Shown here in pieces: positions 35,323-46,674 of a stretch of 64,000 nt of DNA. Within the stretch, counting starts at the first letter, position 1. Every line of letters starts with the position of its first letter. Made by a program: the position numbers and the translations under genes. The stretch lies in NCBI RefSeq assembly GCF_000321225.1, contig NW_004451406.1, positions 64,369 to 128,368 on the forward strand, in the 5' to 3' direction. Source of the stretch: Odobenus rosmarus divergens (lineage: Eukaryota > Chordata > Mammalia > Carnivora > Odobenidae). A model generated the notes under the pieces. The model did no database searches. It saw only the letters and a program-made list of their open reading frames with translations, and had not been told where the DNA came from.

Positions 35323-37597
35323 AACATGTGTAGAGAGAGCCATCCCCAATGAAAGGATGAGTGAAACAAACCTTTAAATATTTCCATTAGTATAATAAAC
35401 CATAACCCAAGTAGAAAATTCTTGAAGATGTTGGTCATCTCTCATCACAATCTCATAAAAAATACTGACCACAAGTAATTTCTCCCATGCCAAAGAAGCT
35501 TCTGTCAATAAATGATCAGCCTGTAACGTATGGTATAGACATAGGGACAATTATATCAGAAATTTCCTGAGAGAATATCAGCACATACTAAAGTATTTCC
35601 AGCACTTATACATACATTTGAACAACAATCCTACAAAGACTGGCTAATTGCCAAATAAATTACAAAACGGGGTGCACTGCTATTTGTGGAAGAAGAGGAG
35701 GGAATTCGCACAACAGAGTGGAGGTGAACGGACTTGAAGAAAGCTCTCAAATAAGTCATTCTTATAATCTCGTTTGCTTTGAGAATATTGTCCTGCATTT
35801 ATCTGGTTCTCCCTCTGGGATTACATCCATGTATGACAGTAGCACCTATTTTACTTCAGTTCTTTTAGCTTGCTTCCTATGTGCATGGCTCAGGGGTCAG
35901 CCAGTTCAATTAAGGACACTTTGTTACTTTTGTTTACCAAGAGATTAAATTTAGAAATTTAGATTTCCTTTCCTCCTCCCTTCCACCTCTTTTTCTTGCT
36001 TTCTTTCTCTTCTTTTTCCTTTGGTATTCTTTTTCTCTTCATTCTTTGCTTTATAAAATATTGTCTTTGATTTAAATTTTCAGGTAAGTTTTTTTTTTTT
36101 TGCCATTTATTTAGGATGTACATGTATTTGTACCAGGATATCCTTCTTAATATGTAATCTGCTATAGTACATAAAGTGAAACCCTTCTACCTAGTAAGAA
36201 AAAATAAAACCATCACTTCTAGAAAATACTTGCTCTAAAACATGCATTGTAACGAAGTTTCCATCCATGGAAAATATTCAGTAATTAATTCATAATGAAT
36301 TTTTTCTGACCCTAACTCATAGTGATTCTTACCTAGCTTAAGTAAGAATCTGATTTTTTTTATCTCTTTACTCTGGATTTTTTTCAGCATTTGATCCTAC
36401 AAGGTTTTTAGGTTTGTTTTCGGTCAATAACTCACTTGTATTTCTGGTATTTTATTCCTCTGATAAACAGAAAAATCTTTAAATATTTTTTTCAACCATT
36501 ACATGCACAACTTTCTTTATAGCTAAACTTGATTTGTAATGTTATACATTGGTTGATATCATTTAACATTGTTTCCAAAGTCTCACTTTGTATTTTTTTG
36601 ACAATACATTTGGACATTTTCCTCTCTGTAGCTGACCACAATCATTGGAGACCTGACTGCTACAGATATCATTTTTGATAGGACTAAGATATTATATAGG
36701 AAATGTGGGTTAAAGCAATATTTCTGACAGTGAACTGTGATAATCTGGATTGTCTGTTTGAGAGCATGAAATAGATTTTCTAAGCTTTTCCTATTACAGT
36801 ACATAAAACTCTGACTTTCATCTTAGATAACTGAAGTAAAGAATTGCTACAGATCACATTACTCAAAAGAAAATTTTTTTCCTCATTGGGGTCAAAATAT
36901 TAAAGTCACCTAGACAAGTACCTATGATTACTTTTCTGCTTGCTCCCAGGAGACTAAGCAACATAAATACATGTTTAATTCCAATGTGTCATACATCTAG
37001 ATCTCAGGTTTCTTGTTTGTCTATAAGATAGGTTCACATCAAATTACACATTAAATTAAATTAAAATCACATTAAATTACATATTCTTCAAATATGAAGA
37101 ATGCTTCTATTAAAGTCACAACTCAGATGTTTTATTGTAAAATAAAAACATAACTCCGTAAAAATGTTTTCCTCAGAGATAGCAAAAAAAAAAACCCCAT
37201 TGACAAAATGGCAAAGTTTTTATTTGTAAAACCACTGCAAATTTGCAGTTTAACATTGAAGAATAAACGTTTTAATTTGGAAATACAATTTTAAGGATTA
37301 AGTGATACATTTGCATTTATCAGCATGAATAAACAAATGTTTATTTAGAAATGCTATAATCTTCTATAAAATGATGTCTTTAATCAAATTATGCTGATCT
37401 GACTTTAAATCATGTGGTTTTCCAACACACTTAATATGTGTGCATATATACGCAGATATATATAGTTATATACTATGATTATACTTGTATATTAGTAATT
37501 ATGATGTAATTCAACCAAACCTATTGAAAAAAAAGTAGCATATGAAAATATGTCCTTGCTTATATTTATATATATATGTCTTTAAAATTTAACTTCA
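35323..37597. other. Unassigned sequence
   Basis: Over two kilobases without a repeat I can name. The polypyrimidine tract at 35966-36041 is noted separately. Frames at 35718-35948 (76 codons) and 36583-36804 (minus, 73 codons) have no recognisable similarity. Confidence 0.5.
35966..36041. repeat. CT-rich polypyrimidine tract
   Basis: Almost uninterrupted C/T on the plus strand, irregular rather than a clean repeat. With the poly-T at about 36089-36101 it could resemble a splice-acceptor tract, but no exon follows. Confidence 0.7.
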
Positions 37598-37814
37598 CAA
37601 AATAAATAAAATCTTAAATAAAAAATAAAATTGAACAAATGTAGATTTTAATAATTTGACAGAGAGAGAGAGAGCACAAGCAGGGTGAGGGGCAGAGGGA
37701 GAAGCAGGCTCCCCGCTGAGCAGGGCTCCTGATGTGGGACTCGATCCCTGGACCCCAGGACCATGACTTGAGCTGAAGGCAGACATTCAACCAACTGAGC
37801 CACCCAGGTGCCCC
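37598..37814 (-). mobile_element. CAN-SINE with inverted left end
   Basis: The main body (37644-37814) is a normal minus-strand copy, ending GAGCCACCCAGGTGCCCC. Its left side is odd. A plus-oriented tail-like piece (AAAATAAATAAAATCTTAAA, from about 37600) is followed by TGAACAAATGTAG (37632-37644), the exact reverse complement of the right flank CTACATTTGTTCA (37814-37826). The expected direct TSD is thus replaced by an inverted copy, as if the left TSD and tail had flipped. Confidence 0.9.
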
Positions 37815-37826
37815 TACATTTGTTCA

Positions 37827-38205
37827 GTTTTAAATAGGTCATTTTATATTATCTATATCCCTTTATATATACTTAAATTAATTGTTCAGCAATATTTGTT
37901 ATGTTTATTGTGTTTATAAAGCCTGTCATTAGTTATGGACAAAACAAGTCCTACTCTCAAATTTAGGATCTTTTGGGTGAGACTGAACACACAATTTTAG
38001 AAGCTAACATCTACTAAAAAGAGAGCATATAAATAAGGTATATCATTTCCTTTCAAATTAAATTCATTAATGGGAAGTGAATTCCATGATGAGTTTCCTT
38101 ATCATCAGGATAAATTTAGTTAATCAAGATAAATTTGGTTTTAAAATGTATAATTCATAGCTGCTTAGACATTGTTCATTTTGTACTTAAAACAAACTGT
38201 TCTGA
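37827..38205. other. Unassigned sequence
   Basis: AT-rich, no feature recognised. Confidence 0.5.
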
Positions 38206-38600
38206 AGGGCACGTCTTAGTCACCTATTGTCCCAATTATCACGCAACCAAACCGCTCCAAAACTCAGTAACTTAAAACAGCAAACAGACCGCTTCCAACA
38301 TTGCGTGTGGTCTGAGTGGCTTTGATTTAAGCTGCATTTCATCTTGGACACAGGCTTCTAGTTTGGATTCCCATGTTTCCACAGTCTCCTGGGAGCAGCA
38401 GGTAATTAAAGCAGGTTTTTCTCTTTATAGGTCACACTAGTACAAGCAGATAAGCAGGAGCATGCGAAAACTCTTAATGCCTCGGCCAAATCGACAGTGT
38501 CACTCTGTCAATATCCCATTGACAAACTGGAGATAAGACAAAGTGGAGAAGTGCTGTGTCCAGCAGACTGGGGAGGCAGCTCACACAGAGGTAGATACCC
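38206..38600 (-). mobile_element. Probable MLT1-type LTR, decayed
   Basis: GTCTTAGTCACCTATTGTCC, AACTCAGTAACTTAAAACAG and CATTTCATCTTGGACACAGG fit the reverse reading of an MLT1-type LTR (TTAGTTACCTATTGCTGC ... CTTAAAACAACA). The right side is uncertain. Confidence 0.55.
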
Positions 38601-40002
38601 TGGTAGTGGTTTTGTTTCGATTAACCATTGTCAGTAAGAAATGGATTATTCAATTCACAAGCACAGTGTCTCAGAGACAGTAGTTTCTGGAGTGCTTCAT
38701 TTTACAAAAACATATCTTTTGAAGTGCCACCCAGTGGACTTGGTTGTTTACTATTTATTTGATGTTAACATATATATCCTCTAAAGATCAATAAAAAGAT
38801 GGAGGAAATGAAAAAATAAAAACCATAAAGCTAAGTTGTTACATGGGCTCTCCAGGTAACAATCAAAAAATGCTTTGCATTAGTTAGCATTTTCCTCAGA
38901 CATCTGATTTTGTGCACACTCTTGATCCAGAAGAAGAAATTTCTTTACACTCAGGTAGAATAGTCTGATGATGACAAACTCATTGCAACAGAAACCTCAG
39001 AAAGATTTAATTTGCTTGAAAATATCTGACTAAAATATATAGGACACCAAGAGGTCCAGTTAAGTAGAAATTACCCAACATTTGGGATTTGAGAGGGCCT
39101 TTCCTCTGTAATGTTGTACAGCCAAGAAAATTGGGATGTTGTTGTCCAGTAGGTCTGTAAAGTTTCCTGGTGTGTAGAAAGCTTCCTTAGTGAGTTAACT
39201 GATATAGGTATGCATACTGATCACCTACATCAATGCTGTCTTGCTGATCTATATGCAATCTGAGCTATGTCAGAAATATGTTTCTGATGCTTTAATTTTG
39301 AAAGAGAAAGAAGGAGAAGCATGAAGTATACTATTTGGTTTATGGTCAATCACAGGTTTCACATATGTGGAAGTAGTTTTTAAAAAAGTGAAAAACTGCT
39401 CTCTTTTAGCCAATTTTTTTTTTCTTCCAGGATCATTAGTCAACACACTGCCACAGGTAAATTCTGACATTTGAAAGCCCCATTATAAGACCTTCACCTC
39501 TGTGAAAATCACTGTAGCTGCAGATCACAATCAATTCATGCAAGGAAGACTGCACAGAAAGTTATCCATGAGGGTATAATTTACATGTTGTAAAGAACAT
39601 GTACTTCAATTGAAGCCATAATTCTGCATGCCTTACATTTTGTTCAGCACAAAAGACTTAGAGCATGATAATCTATAATAACATGTACATAAGTACAAAG
39701 AATATAAAATTTATTTGAAATTGAATTCTTAGTGAATTGGAGGTGGTTTCTAGCCTCTGGCTATCCTGCCTCAAATACTGATGATTTGATTAATTAATGA
39801 CACTTAATAAATTCTATATTATACTTATTGTCTCTTTGGTCTGCTTATTTCTTCTTATAAACCATTTGCTCAGTTTTTAAAGCTCTTTTTTTAAAGCGTT
39901 TTACTTTACCAGTTAAATGAGTATTGCCTAGGAGTAAAATAATACTAGCTATGCACATTTAAAAGATAGTTTGGAGGAAAGAAGAAAAATATTTGATGAA
40001 AA
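38601..40002. other. Unassigned sequence
   Basis: No repeat or gene recognised. Composition is closer to unique DNA. A 66-codon minus frame at 39270-39470 has no recognised match. Confidence 0.5.
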
Positions 40003-40019
40003 CAACATGGGGAATTTTT

Positions 40020-40198
40020 TTTAAAAGATTTTATTTGAGAGAATGAGAGAGAGAGAATGAGTACGGGGGGTGGTAGGGGAAGATGAAGAAGCAGACACCC
40101 TGCAGAGCAGGGAGCCCCATGTAGGGCTCAATCCCAGGACTCCAGGATCATGACCTGAGCCTAAGGCAGACGCTTAACCTACTGCCACCCAGGTGTCC
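40020..40198 (-). mobile_element. CAN-SINE, first of same-site pair
   Basis: Lies between two copies of CAACATGGGGAATTTTT (40003-40019 and 40199-40215). The body is more diverged (GAAGATGAAGAAGCAGACAC) and the head has a deletion (CCTACTGCCACCCAGG), suggesting that it is the older of the pair. Confidence 0.97.
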
Positions 40199-40215
40199 CA
40201 ACATGGGGAATTTTT

Positions 40216-40393
40216 TTTTTTTTTATTTGACAGAGACACAGCAAGAAAAGGAACACAAGCAGGGGGAGTGGGAGAGGGAGAAGCAGGCTTCCCGCAGAGT
40301 GGGGAGCCCGACCTGGGACTTGATCCCAGGACCCTGGGATCATGACCTGAACCGAAGGCAGATGCCTAACAACTGAGCCACCCAGGCGCCCCC
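40216..40393 (-). mobile_element. CAN-SINE, second of same-site pair
   Basis: Lies between the middle target copy (40199-40215) and a third copy (40394-40410). Near-consensus arctoid type (AACACAAGCAGGGGGAGTGG, GAGCCACCCAGGCGCCCCCC), so it looks younger than its neighbour. Confidence 0.97.
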
Positions 40394-40438
40394 CAACATG
40401 GGGAATTTTTATTAGGAAAATCTCACCAAGCCAATTTT

Positions 40439-40843
40439 TTAAAATTTAAATTCAATTATTAACATATAGTGTATTATTAGTTTCAGAGGTAGAGGTCAGT
40501 GATTCATCAGTCTTATATAATACCCAGTGCTCATTACATCACATGCCCTCCTTAATGTCCATCATCCAGTTACCACATTCCTCCACACCCCTCCCCTCCA
40601 GCAACCCTCAGTTTGTACCCTATAATTAAGAGTCTCTTATGGTTTGTCTCCCTCTCTGGTTTTGTCTTGTTTTATTTTTTCCTCTCTTCCCCTATGATCC
40701 TGTTTTGTTTCTTAGATTTCACATATGAGTGAGGTCATATGGTAATTGTCTTTCTCTGACTTACTTTGCTTAGCATAATACCCTCTAGTTCCATCCACAT
40801 CATTGCAAATGGCAAGATTTCTTTTTTTGATGGCTGAGTAGTA
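40439..40843 (-). mobile_element. L1 3' end, 5'-truncated
   Basis: On the complement this is the last part of ORF2 plus the 3'UTR: GGCAAGATTTCTTTTTTTGA, CTAGTTCCATCCACATCATT, CACATATGAGTGAGGTCATA and ACCCAGTGCTCATTACATCA read in the usual order. TSD TCACCAAGCCAATTTT (40423-40438) and TCATCAAGCCAATTTT (40844-40859), one mismatch in 16. A typical short truncated L1 insertion. Confidence 0.95.
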
Positions 40844-41112
40844 TCATCAAGCCAATTTTAATATTTCAATTGTATTACTTTAACTGTCTAATGTTAAAAA
40901 GAAAATTCCCAATATTGAAATACTAGATTTTTATTTACTAACTTATAAATAGCACATTTTCTGATGCCTTATAGTAACTGATCTGTGTCATATTTTGAAA
41001 TGCACTGTCATGGTATAAAAGTGTATCACTTTGATAAATAAATACAAAAAGAGAAAAATAGCTTTCCTCAGCCCTCAAAGAAGATTTTCCTTTTTATAAT
41101 GCCAAATAAGGA

Positions 41113-41330
41113 TTTCACAAACCTGGCCATATTGACATTCAGGTTTGAATAATTGTTTGTTCTGGGGATTGTCCTACGTATTATATAGTGTTTAATAGCA
41201 TGCCTCTTGCATTGCTAGATGTCAGTAGCAGCCACACAAACATGATAATCAAAAAGGTCTCCAGACAGAACCAAATACTCCACAAGGAGACACAATTGTC
41301 CCAAGTTGAGATTCACACTTGCTAAGTGAT
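41113..41330 (+). mobile_element. MER20-like hAT-Charlie element
   Basis: Colinear with the ~220-base element that reads CTATTGACATTTGGGG ... TCCTGTGCATTGTAGGATGT ... GATGCCAGTAGCA ... AAAATGTCTCCAGACATTGC. Here these are CATATTGACATTCAGG, TCCTACGTATTATATAGTGT, GATGTCAGTAGCA and AAAGGTCTCCAGACAGAACC. Terminal inverted repeats are decayed. The strand follows my memory of the consensus. Confidence 0.8.
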
Positions 41331-41821
41331 AACATTTAAGAGGCATTCAATAAGAATACATTAGTAAGAATTTGCCTAAGTAAATTAAACTGAATATTAA
41401 GTGGATATTTAGTTTATATTTATTTACTAAGAAAGATTTATTAATCATCACATAGAATATTCGTACCCTATACATGACCTATTAATTCTGAGAAAAATAT
41501 CCAGACATCAGAATTAGCTTAATATTAACTGCTAAGTATTTTTAAAGAGAACGTGGCATGTGTGTGGGTAGGTAAATATCTTAGATCTGTGTTATATAGA
41601 TTTGGCAAACTTTATATTTTAGTAATATTTTTTCAGGACAAGAATTAGTATCCGCATATTTGAAAAATATGAACACTTATATGCAATTTATAAATATGAA
41701 TGATAATATCTTCTATTAAAGTTTAGGCATAAGTCATTTGCAGATAAATTTCAAATGCATTTACCATCTAGTGATGAGAACTAATTAATATTTATATACA
41801 TGCCTGATGTTTATATATTTC
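41331..41821. other. Unassigned AT-rich sequence
   Basis: Nothing recognised. Confidence 0.5.
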
Positions 41822-41834
41822 AAAAGCAGAAACT

Positions 41835-42046
41835 GGGGCACTTCGGTTGCTCAGTCAGTTAAGCATTTGCCTTCGGCTCAGGTCATGATCCCAGGGTCCT
41901 GGGATCGAGTCCCACTCAGCAGGGAGCCTGCTCCTTGCTCAGCAGGGAGCCTGCTCCTTCCTCTGCCTCTGCCGCTCCCCCTGCTTGTGCTCTCTCGCTC
42001 ACACCCTCTCTCAAATAAAATCTTTAAAAATAAAAAAATAAAAAAT
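41835..42046 (+). mobile_element. CAN-SINE with internal duplication
   Basis: Exact 13-base TSD AAAAGCAGAAACT at 41822-41834 and 42047-42059. The body contains two tandem copies of a 23-base block (41915-41937 and 41938-41960, starting CTCAGCAGGGAGCCTGCTCC) that differ at the last base. A plain duplication would not do this by target-primed insertion, so replication slippage is likely. Confidence 0.97.
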
Positions 42047-42059
42047 AAAAGCAGAAACT

Positions 42060-42837
42060 TTTGTTTTATATCCTTTACCAAAGTCCTACCTGCAAGGTAA
42101 CTTGGATGGCCAATATTTGGTGAATGATGAACATCTGTTTAATCAATAGATAGCTTTAAATTGACCTCATTGTGCCCATCAGCAATCCTACAGTACCCAG
42201 TCACCTGCAGAGTAAACTTTTGGCAAAGTCTTCTTCAAAGATGAAGGTGTGCAAAGTTTGAATACCAAAACATAAGATAAAGTCACTCAACAATGTAATA
42301 CCAACTACATGCCTTTGAGTTCAACATGATGATTGGAGGAAGGTAAAATTAGGAGGCTTGTGAGAGCATAATCATTATCTTTTTCTACTGTCCATATAGT
42401 CTTCTGAATTTTACTGTATTTCCACTATCATATTTAAATTACCCTGGGATTAATAAGTATTAGAAAAGGGATTCCTGGTAGTCATTAAATAAGGTCTTGG
42501 AAAGGAATATTATATCATTGGGAGAGAACTCCAAAATTTATATATACCTGTGAGTACATACATATATGAATTATGTTAAGAAATAGGGAGCTCATTCCTA
42601 AGCAAAATATAAACATAACATAGTGAGAAACTATCTCTATAGGTAGCATCTAGCTATAACTAAAAAGTAAAATATAGGAAATTATATGATAAACTTCCTT
42701 CCCTTTTACTTATGAAAAATATAAGTTACCTTGTTGGTTTTGCACTTTTGGTTCATTACTAAGATGATTGCTCAAGTCATCACTTCACGTTCACAAAATA
42801 GATCAAAATTATTTAGCTGAGAGTTATTAAAAATTAT
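42060..42837. other. Unassigned sequence
   Basis: No recognised repeat or coding frame. Confidence 0.5.
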
Positions 42838-42985
42838 CCAGTTTGACCCCTCACTTTATAGTTGGGAAAACCTTATCCAGGGAAGTTACTTGACTTAAAA
42901 GCTATGGTCAGCTAATGTCTGGGATAGAAATCTAGTGTCTTAACTATAGGCTCATTGTTCTCTATAATAGGACACTTTAGGAATC
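42838..42985 (-). mobile_element. MIR
   Basis: CCCCTCACTTTATAGTTGGG, AAGTTACTTGACTTAAAAGC and GTCTTAACTATAGGCTCATT follow the reversed MIR core and tRNA-like part (CATTTTACAGATGAGGAAAC ... AAGTGACTTGCCCAAGG ... CTCTTAACCACTATGC). Confidence 0.72.
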
Positions 42986-43119
42986 TAAAATAGCAGCTAG
43001 AGGACAAGACAATGAATAAAGGTAAATTTAATTATCCTCAAATCAGACATTAAGAATAATTTATGTGTATAAGAAATATAGGCAAGGGAAGGTATTGACC
43101 ACCAATCCATGCTAGTCCC

Positions 43120-43235
43120 TATAAAAAAACAATAAAAGTCACATAGTCTGTGTGTGGGCAAAAGATATATGGGAAATCTCTTACCTGCCCCTCAATTTTG
43201 CTGTGAATTTGAAACTGTTTTAATTTAAAGGAAAA
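43120..43235 (+). mobile_element. L1M 3'UTR end
   Basis: GATATATGGGAAATCTCTTACC and CCTCAATTTTGCTGTGAATT...AACTGTTTTAA match the characteristic last 100 bases of old L1M elements (GGGAAATCTCTGTACCT ... CAATTTTGCTGTGAACCTAAAACTG). Confidence 0.68.
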
Positions 43236-43694
43236 ATGACAGTCATTTCCCTTAAAATTATAATAAAGCAAGTAACATAAAAGTAACTAGAATCAGAGAC
43301 AAATATGTGGTAAGTAGTCTTAACAGCGCTAGGAAGTGCAAGCCATACACGTTCAGAGAAATAACGTAATCACATTCTACAGAACGGAAAGAAACCAATG
43401 AGCTAGGCTAAAATGTTAGGAGGGATTTGCAAACACAGAACAGTAGATACGTAAGAGGGGAATTCAGTGGAGGAAAAACTATTGAAATACAGCTCTATTC
43501 CTTAATTATTCTGTGGCCATAGGACTTTATTAATTACATAGAATATTCAGGTGCCATGAACTCTACAGAGGGCTTAGAATAGAATGGAAACTAAAACCTC
43601 ATATTTTAAAATAACAATAGCTACAATTTTATGAGACACTACCATGGGGCAGACACCGTTCAAAGTTTATCGATATGTAATGAACCACCCACTG
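43236..43694. other. Unassigned sequence
   Basis: No feature recognised. Confidence 0.5.
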
Positions 43695-43715
43695 ACAAAA
43701 CAATCTATTATTTTT

Positions 43716-43894
43716 GGGTGCCTGGGTGGCTCAGTTGGTTAAGTGACCGCCTTCCGCTCAGGTCATGATCCTGGAGTCCCAGGATCGAGTCCTGCATCGG
43801 GCTCGCTACTCAGCTGGGAGTCTGCTTCTCCCTCTGACCCTTCCCCCTCTCGTGCTCTCTCTCTTCCATTCTCTAATAAATAACATCTTAAAAA
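43716..43894 (+). mobile_element. CAN-SINE inside LTR
   Basis: Exact 14-base TSD AATCTATTATTTTT at 43702-43715 and 43895-43908. The GACCCTTCCCCCTCTCGTGC body variant is shared with the copy at 53641, so these two are probably of one subfamily. Confidence 0.98.
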
Positions 43895-44186
43895 AATCTA
43901 TTATTTTTCATGGTTCTGTGAATTCATTGGGTCTAGCTGGGTGGTTCTTCTGCTCCATGTGGTGTCAGCTGTGACTACAGTTATCTGGAAGCTCAATTTA
44001 GCTGCAATATCCAAGATCACTTTCTCATATGGTTAACAGTTGGTGTTGGCTGAAAGCTCAGCTGAAGCTGTGGAACAGAGCATTTTGGTTCCCCCATTCA
44101 CCAGCCTTCTACTTATGGTTTGAACCTCCAATCGTACCAAGACTATGTACTAAGGAGAAATAACCCAAGCATGTAAAAGTGGAAGA

Positions 44187-44293
44187 TTTTTTTTTTTAAG
44201 ATTTTTAAGTAATCTCTACATCCAGGGTGGGACTCGAACTCACAACCCTGAAATCAAGACACATGCTACCGACTAAGCCAGCCAGGTGCCCCC
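44187..44293 (-). mobile_element. Old short carnivore SINE
   Basis: Only the tRNA-like part and a short tail: AAGTAATCTCTACATCCAGG, GGGACTCGAACTCACAACCC, GACTAAGCCAGCCAGGTGCC. The CT-rich body of the later CAN-SINEs is absent, as in the oldest carnivoran subfamily. The flanks AAAAGTGGAAGAT and AAAACAGAAGAT are a plausible decayed TSD. Confidence 0.92.
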
Positions 44294-44484
44294 AAAACAG
44301 AAGATACCTTAAAGCCCATGTTCAAAAGTAACACAGCATCACTTTTGCCACATCCAATGGGTCAAGGCAATTTCAGGACAGTGCAGAATCTCGTAGAGAG
44401 AAAATAGATTCCACCTTTTAAGGAGAGGAAGATATATAGCCATCTTCAATCTAACAATCATATTACTCCAATCAGCACTCACAA

Positions 44485-44610
44485 CTCTTAAATACTCAAG
44501 AAACTTGAAGCACAGAGAGGTTAATACATACATTTTCCAGTTATCGAAACAAAGAATTGGCAGAACAAACCATTTAAACAAAGATATTCTGGCACAGAGG
44601 ATTAAAATAG
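44485..44610 (-). mobile_element. Probable MIR, decayed
   Basis: AAACTTGAAGCACAGAGAGG followed by TTAATACATA resembles the MIR phrase AAACTGAGGCACAGAGAGGTTAAGT. The remainder is weak. Confidence 0.5.
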
Positions 44611-46674
44611 CATTGATATCACGCTAAACACAAAGAACACAAATTATTTTATTTCCTAATGACAAATCAATTTGGTGTTTTCTGGTATAAGGAATTTCTT
44701 TCTCTAATTAGGTTTCTAGCCAACAGGAGTCCCAACTCACTTTTTTTTTTGTTTGTTTTAGATATTGTGATATTTACATGTCCCAAAACTTAATATTGCT
44801 ATAGTGGTGACTTTTCAATGATCAGCTGAGTACTTACAGTTCTTTAAATACTGAAACTCCATTACATGGATAAAACAAGAAGTATCCATTGCAAAATTCT
44901 TTAAAAAAAAAAGCACCTTTTCAGAGTTTTGAAATGTTGTCACTTTACCCAAAACTGAAACATGTACAGGATTTGTGAAGAATGCCACAGCTTTCAGAAA
45001 TAAATCATGGATTTCAGGATATTTTGAATTCCATCAACATCAAAAAGTTAATGCAAATGATACCATTTACCATTAAATGATTTTTATAGCTTTGAAAGTT
45101 TATACATTCACTTTCCTACTTTCATCTCAACCTATCTAAATCCTACTTTTTCTCCAGTACTTTGTGTCTCATCTCTGTGGGGAGTGTCATCCAGTGGTCA
45201 CAATTATGATTCAGATGCTCATGTCTTATGCTCACTGGGGGCCTGGGCATAAGCCTATTGGAGCCCGGATGGTGGTTCATGGTTTGTCAGTTGACACCAC
45301 TAACACATAAGGTCCACATGGATAGAAACTTGATCTTCCTTATCGTTTTATCTCCAGAGCAGTTTTCTTTAGCTATAAAGTTTTGTTCTCATTTTACATC
45401 TTCAGGAGACACATTCATTTTCTGTTTATTCTTCTCTCTTTTCTCAGTCCTTGTAATCTTTTCTCTCATAAGATCATCTTTCTCCATTTTACTGAATATT
45501 TTTAAAGGACCTCTCAAGTTATCCTTTATATTATTGTTTCAATTGTCTGCTTTGTAGATTGTCAACTTGAATCTCGAAGGAATTTTTTTAATCTGCAATG
45601 TACACTCATTTTTCACAAGTTTATTTTAGAATAAAAATCTCCCATTCTTACTTTCCAAATTTTGCAAAATGAGTCTATTTTCCTTATGTTTGTCTTGTCT
45701 CATCATGCACTAATTCCATGTGGTTCCATTTGTAAAGTTTACTTAGTAGTGCAAAGTAGAATCTTCCTAAAAATTTACTTACTTGTATAACTAAAATTAT
45801 TAAACTGCACTTTTTTGTACTGGAGACATATTTGTGAGGCCTGTATTTCCTTGTGTTTTACCCCCAAAAGAGATGAGGTTCATATAGGATTATTTTTTTT
45901 ATATAATAAATGGATAGAGGAGGTGTATTTTTCTTGGTCTTTCCTGTATTCCAAATGATTGTTTTCTTGTGAATCTTCCTTTATTCTACTGGTCATGTGT
46001 CTTCATTTTAAGGAGAGAGAGTGATAAGAATACTTTTGGGTTCTTTTTAGAAATAGTGTATTCATTTCAATATTTACATGTATCTAGATTCAGCTTAATA
46101 TTTAAAAAGAAGTAAACATACTCTTACGTGAGGATGTGTACTCTGGTTTACTGTCTTTTCCTTCCTTCACTTCCTCCTTACATTTCTTGCTTCTCTTCCT
46201 ATCGTCTTCTTTTACAAAATAACACAATTACAAACGCAGAGCTCAAAGACCAAAGTGGCACATAAGTATACTGTTAGCACACGGTATATCCTGTATTCAC
46301 AAAGTATTAGGAATATTCAACATCTCTGATTGGCATTGATTTACTGTAAAGAAAGCAGGCATTTGAGTGACTTGAGAAAATTGCTTAAAACAGTACAAAA
46401 TGTATAATTCCTATGTTATTACACATAGTCTAAATGTACATGCTCACATACACGTGCTTCTACAGAAAAATTCTCTCTGATCCAAAAGAACTTCATATTA
46501 ACCGAATTTATATTTCTACTTTTTCACAACTTGTTCCCAGAAACTGTATGTGTAGTGTTTTAGGATAATCTCCAAAACGATAAATAGATCATTTAACTTG
46601 GGTTCAATATGCCATTAGCTAGTCAAAAATTTATTGTTTTATTGCCTAGCTACTCAATCTACCTCAATCATTTA
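44611..46674. other. Unassigned sequence
   Basis: Two kilobases without a nameable repeat. The 109-codon frame at 45228-45557 is Leu/Phe/Ser-rich from a T-rich stretch, with no domain I know and no sign of splice sites around it. I consider it chance. Confidence 0.5.

Larger units (their letters stand above)
43695..44465 (-). mobile_element. MLT1-type LTR broken by two SINEs
   Basis: The pieces GTTCTGTGAATTCATTGGGT, CTAGCTGGGTGGTTCTTCTG, CTGTGACTACAGTTATCTGG, TTGGTGTTGGCTGAAAGCTC and CTTTTGCCACATCCAATGGG follow the reverse MLT1-type order. A plus SINE (43716-43894) and a minus SINE (44187-44293) interrupt it. Confidence 0.75.

Noticed and set aside
35966..36110. Polypyrimidine tract followed by poly-T as a possible splice acceptor
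   Set aside because: No AG followed by a sustained open frame and no partner donor site is visible.
41807..42100. 97-codon plus-strand frame
   Set aside because: Derived from the SINE at 41835, whose plus reading often gives a VAQSVKHLPSAQVMIPGSWD-like peptide.
45228..45557. 109-codon plus-strand frame
   Set aside because: Leu/Phe/Ser-rich product of a T-rich stretch. No domain, no splice context, no Kozak-like start. Not enough to call a gene.
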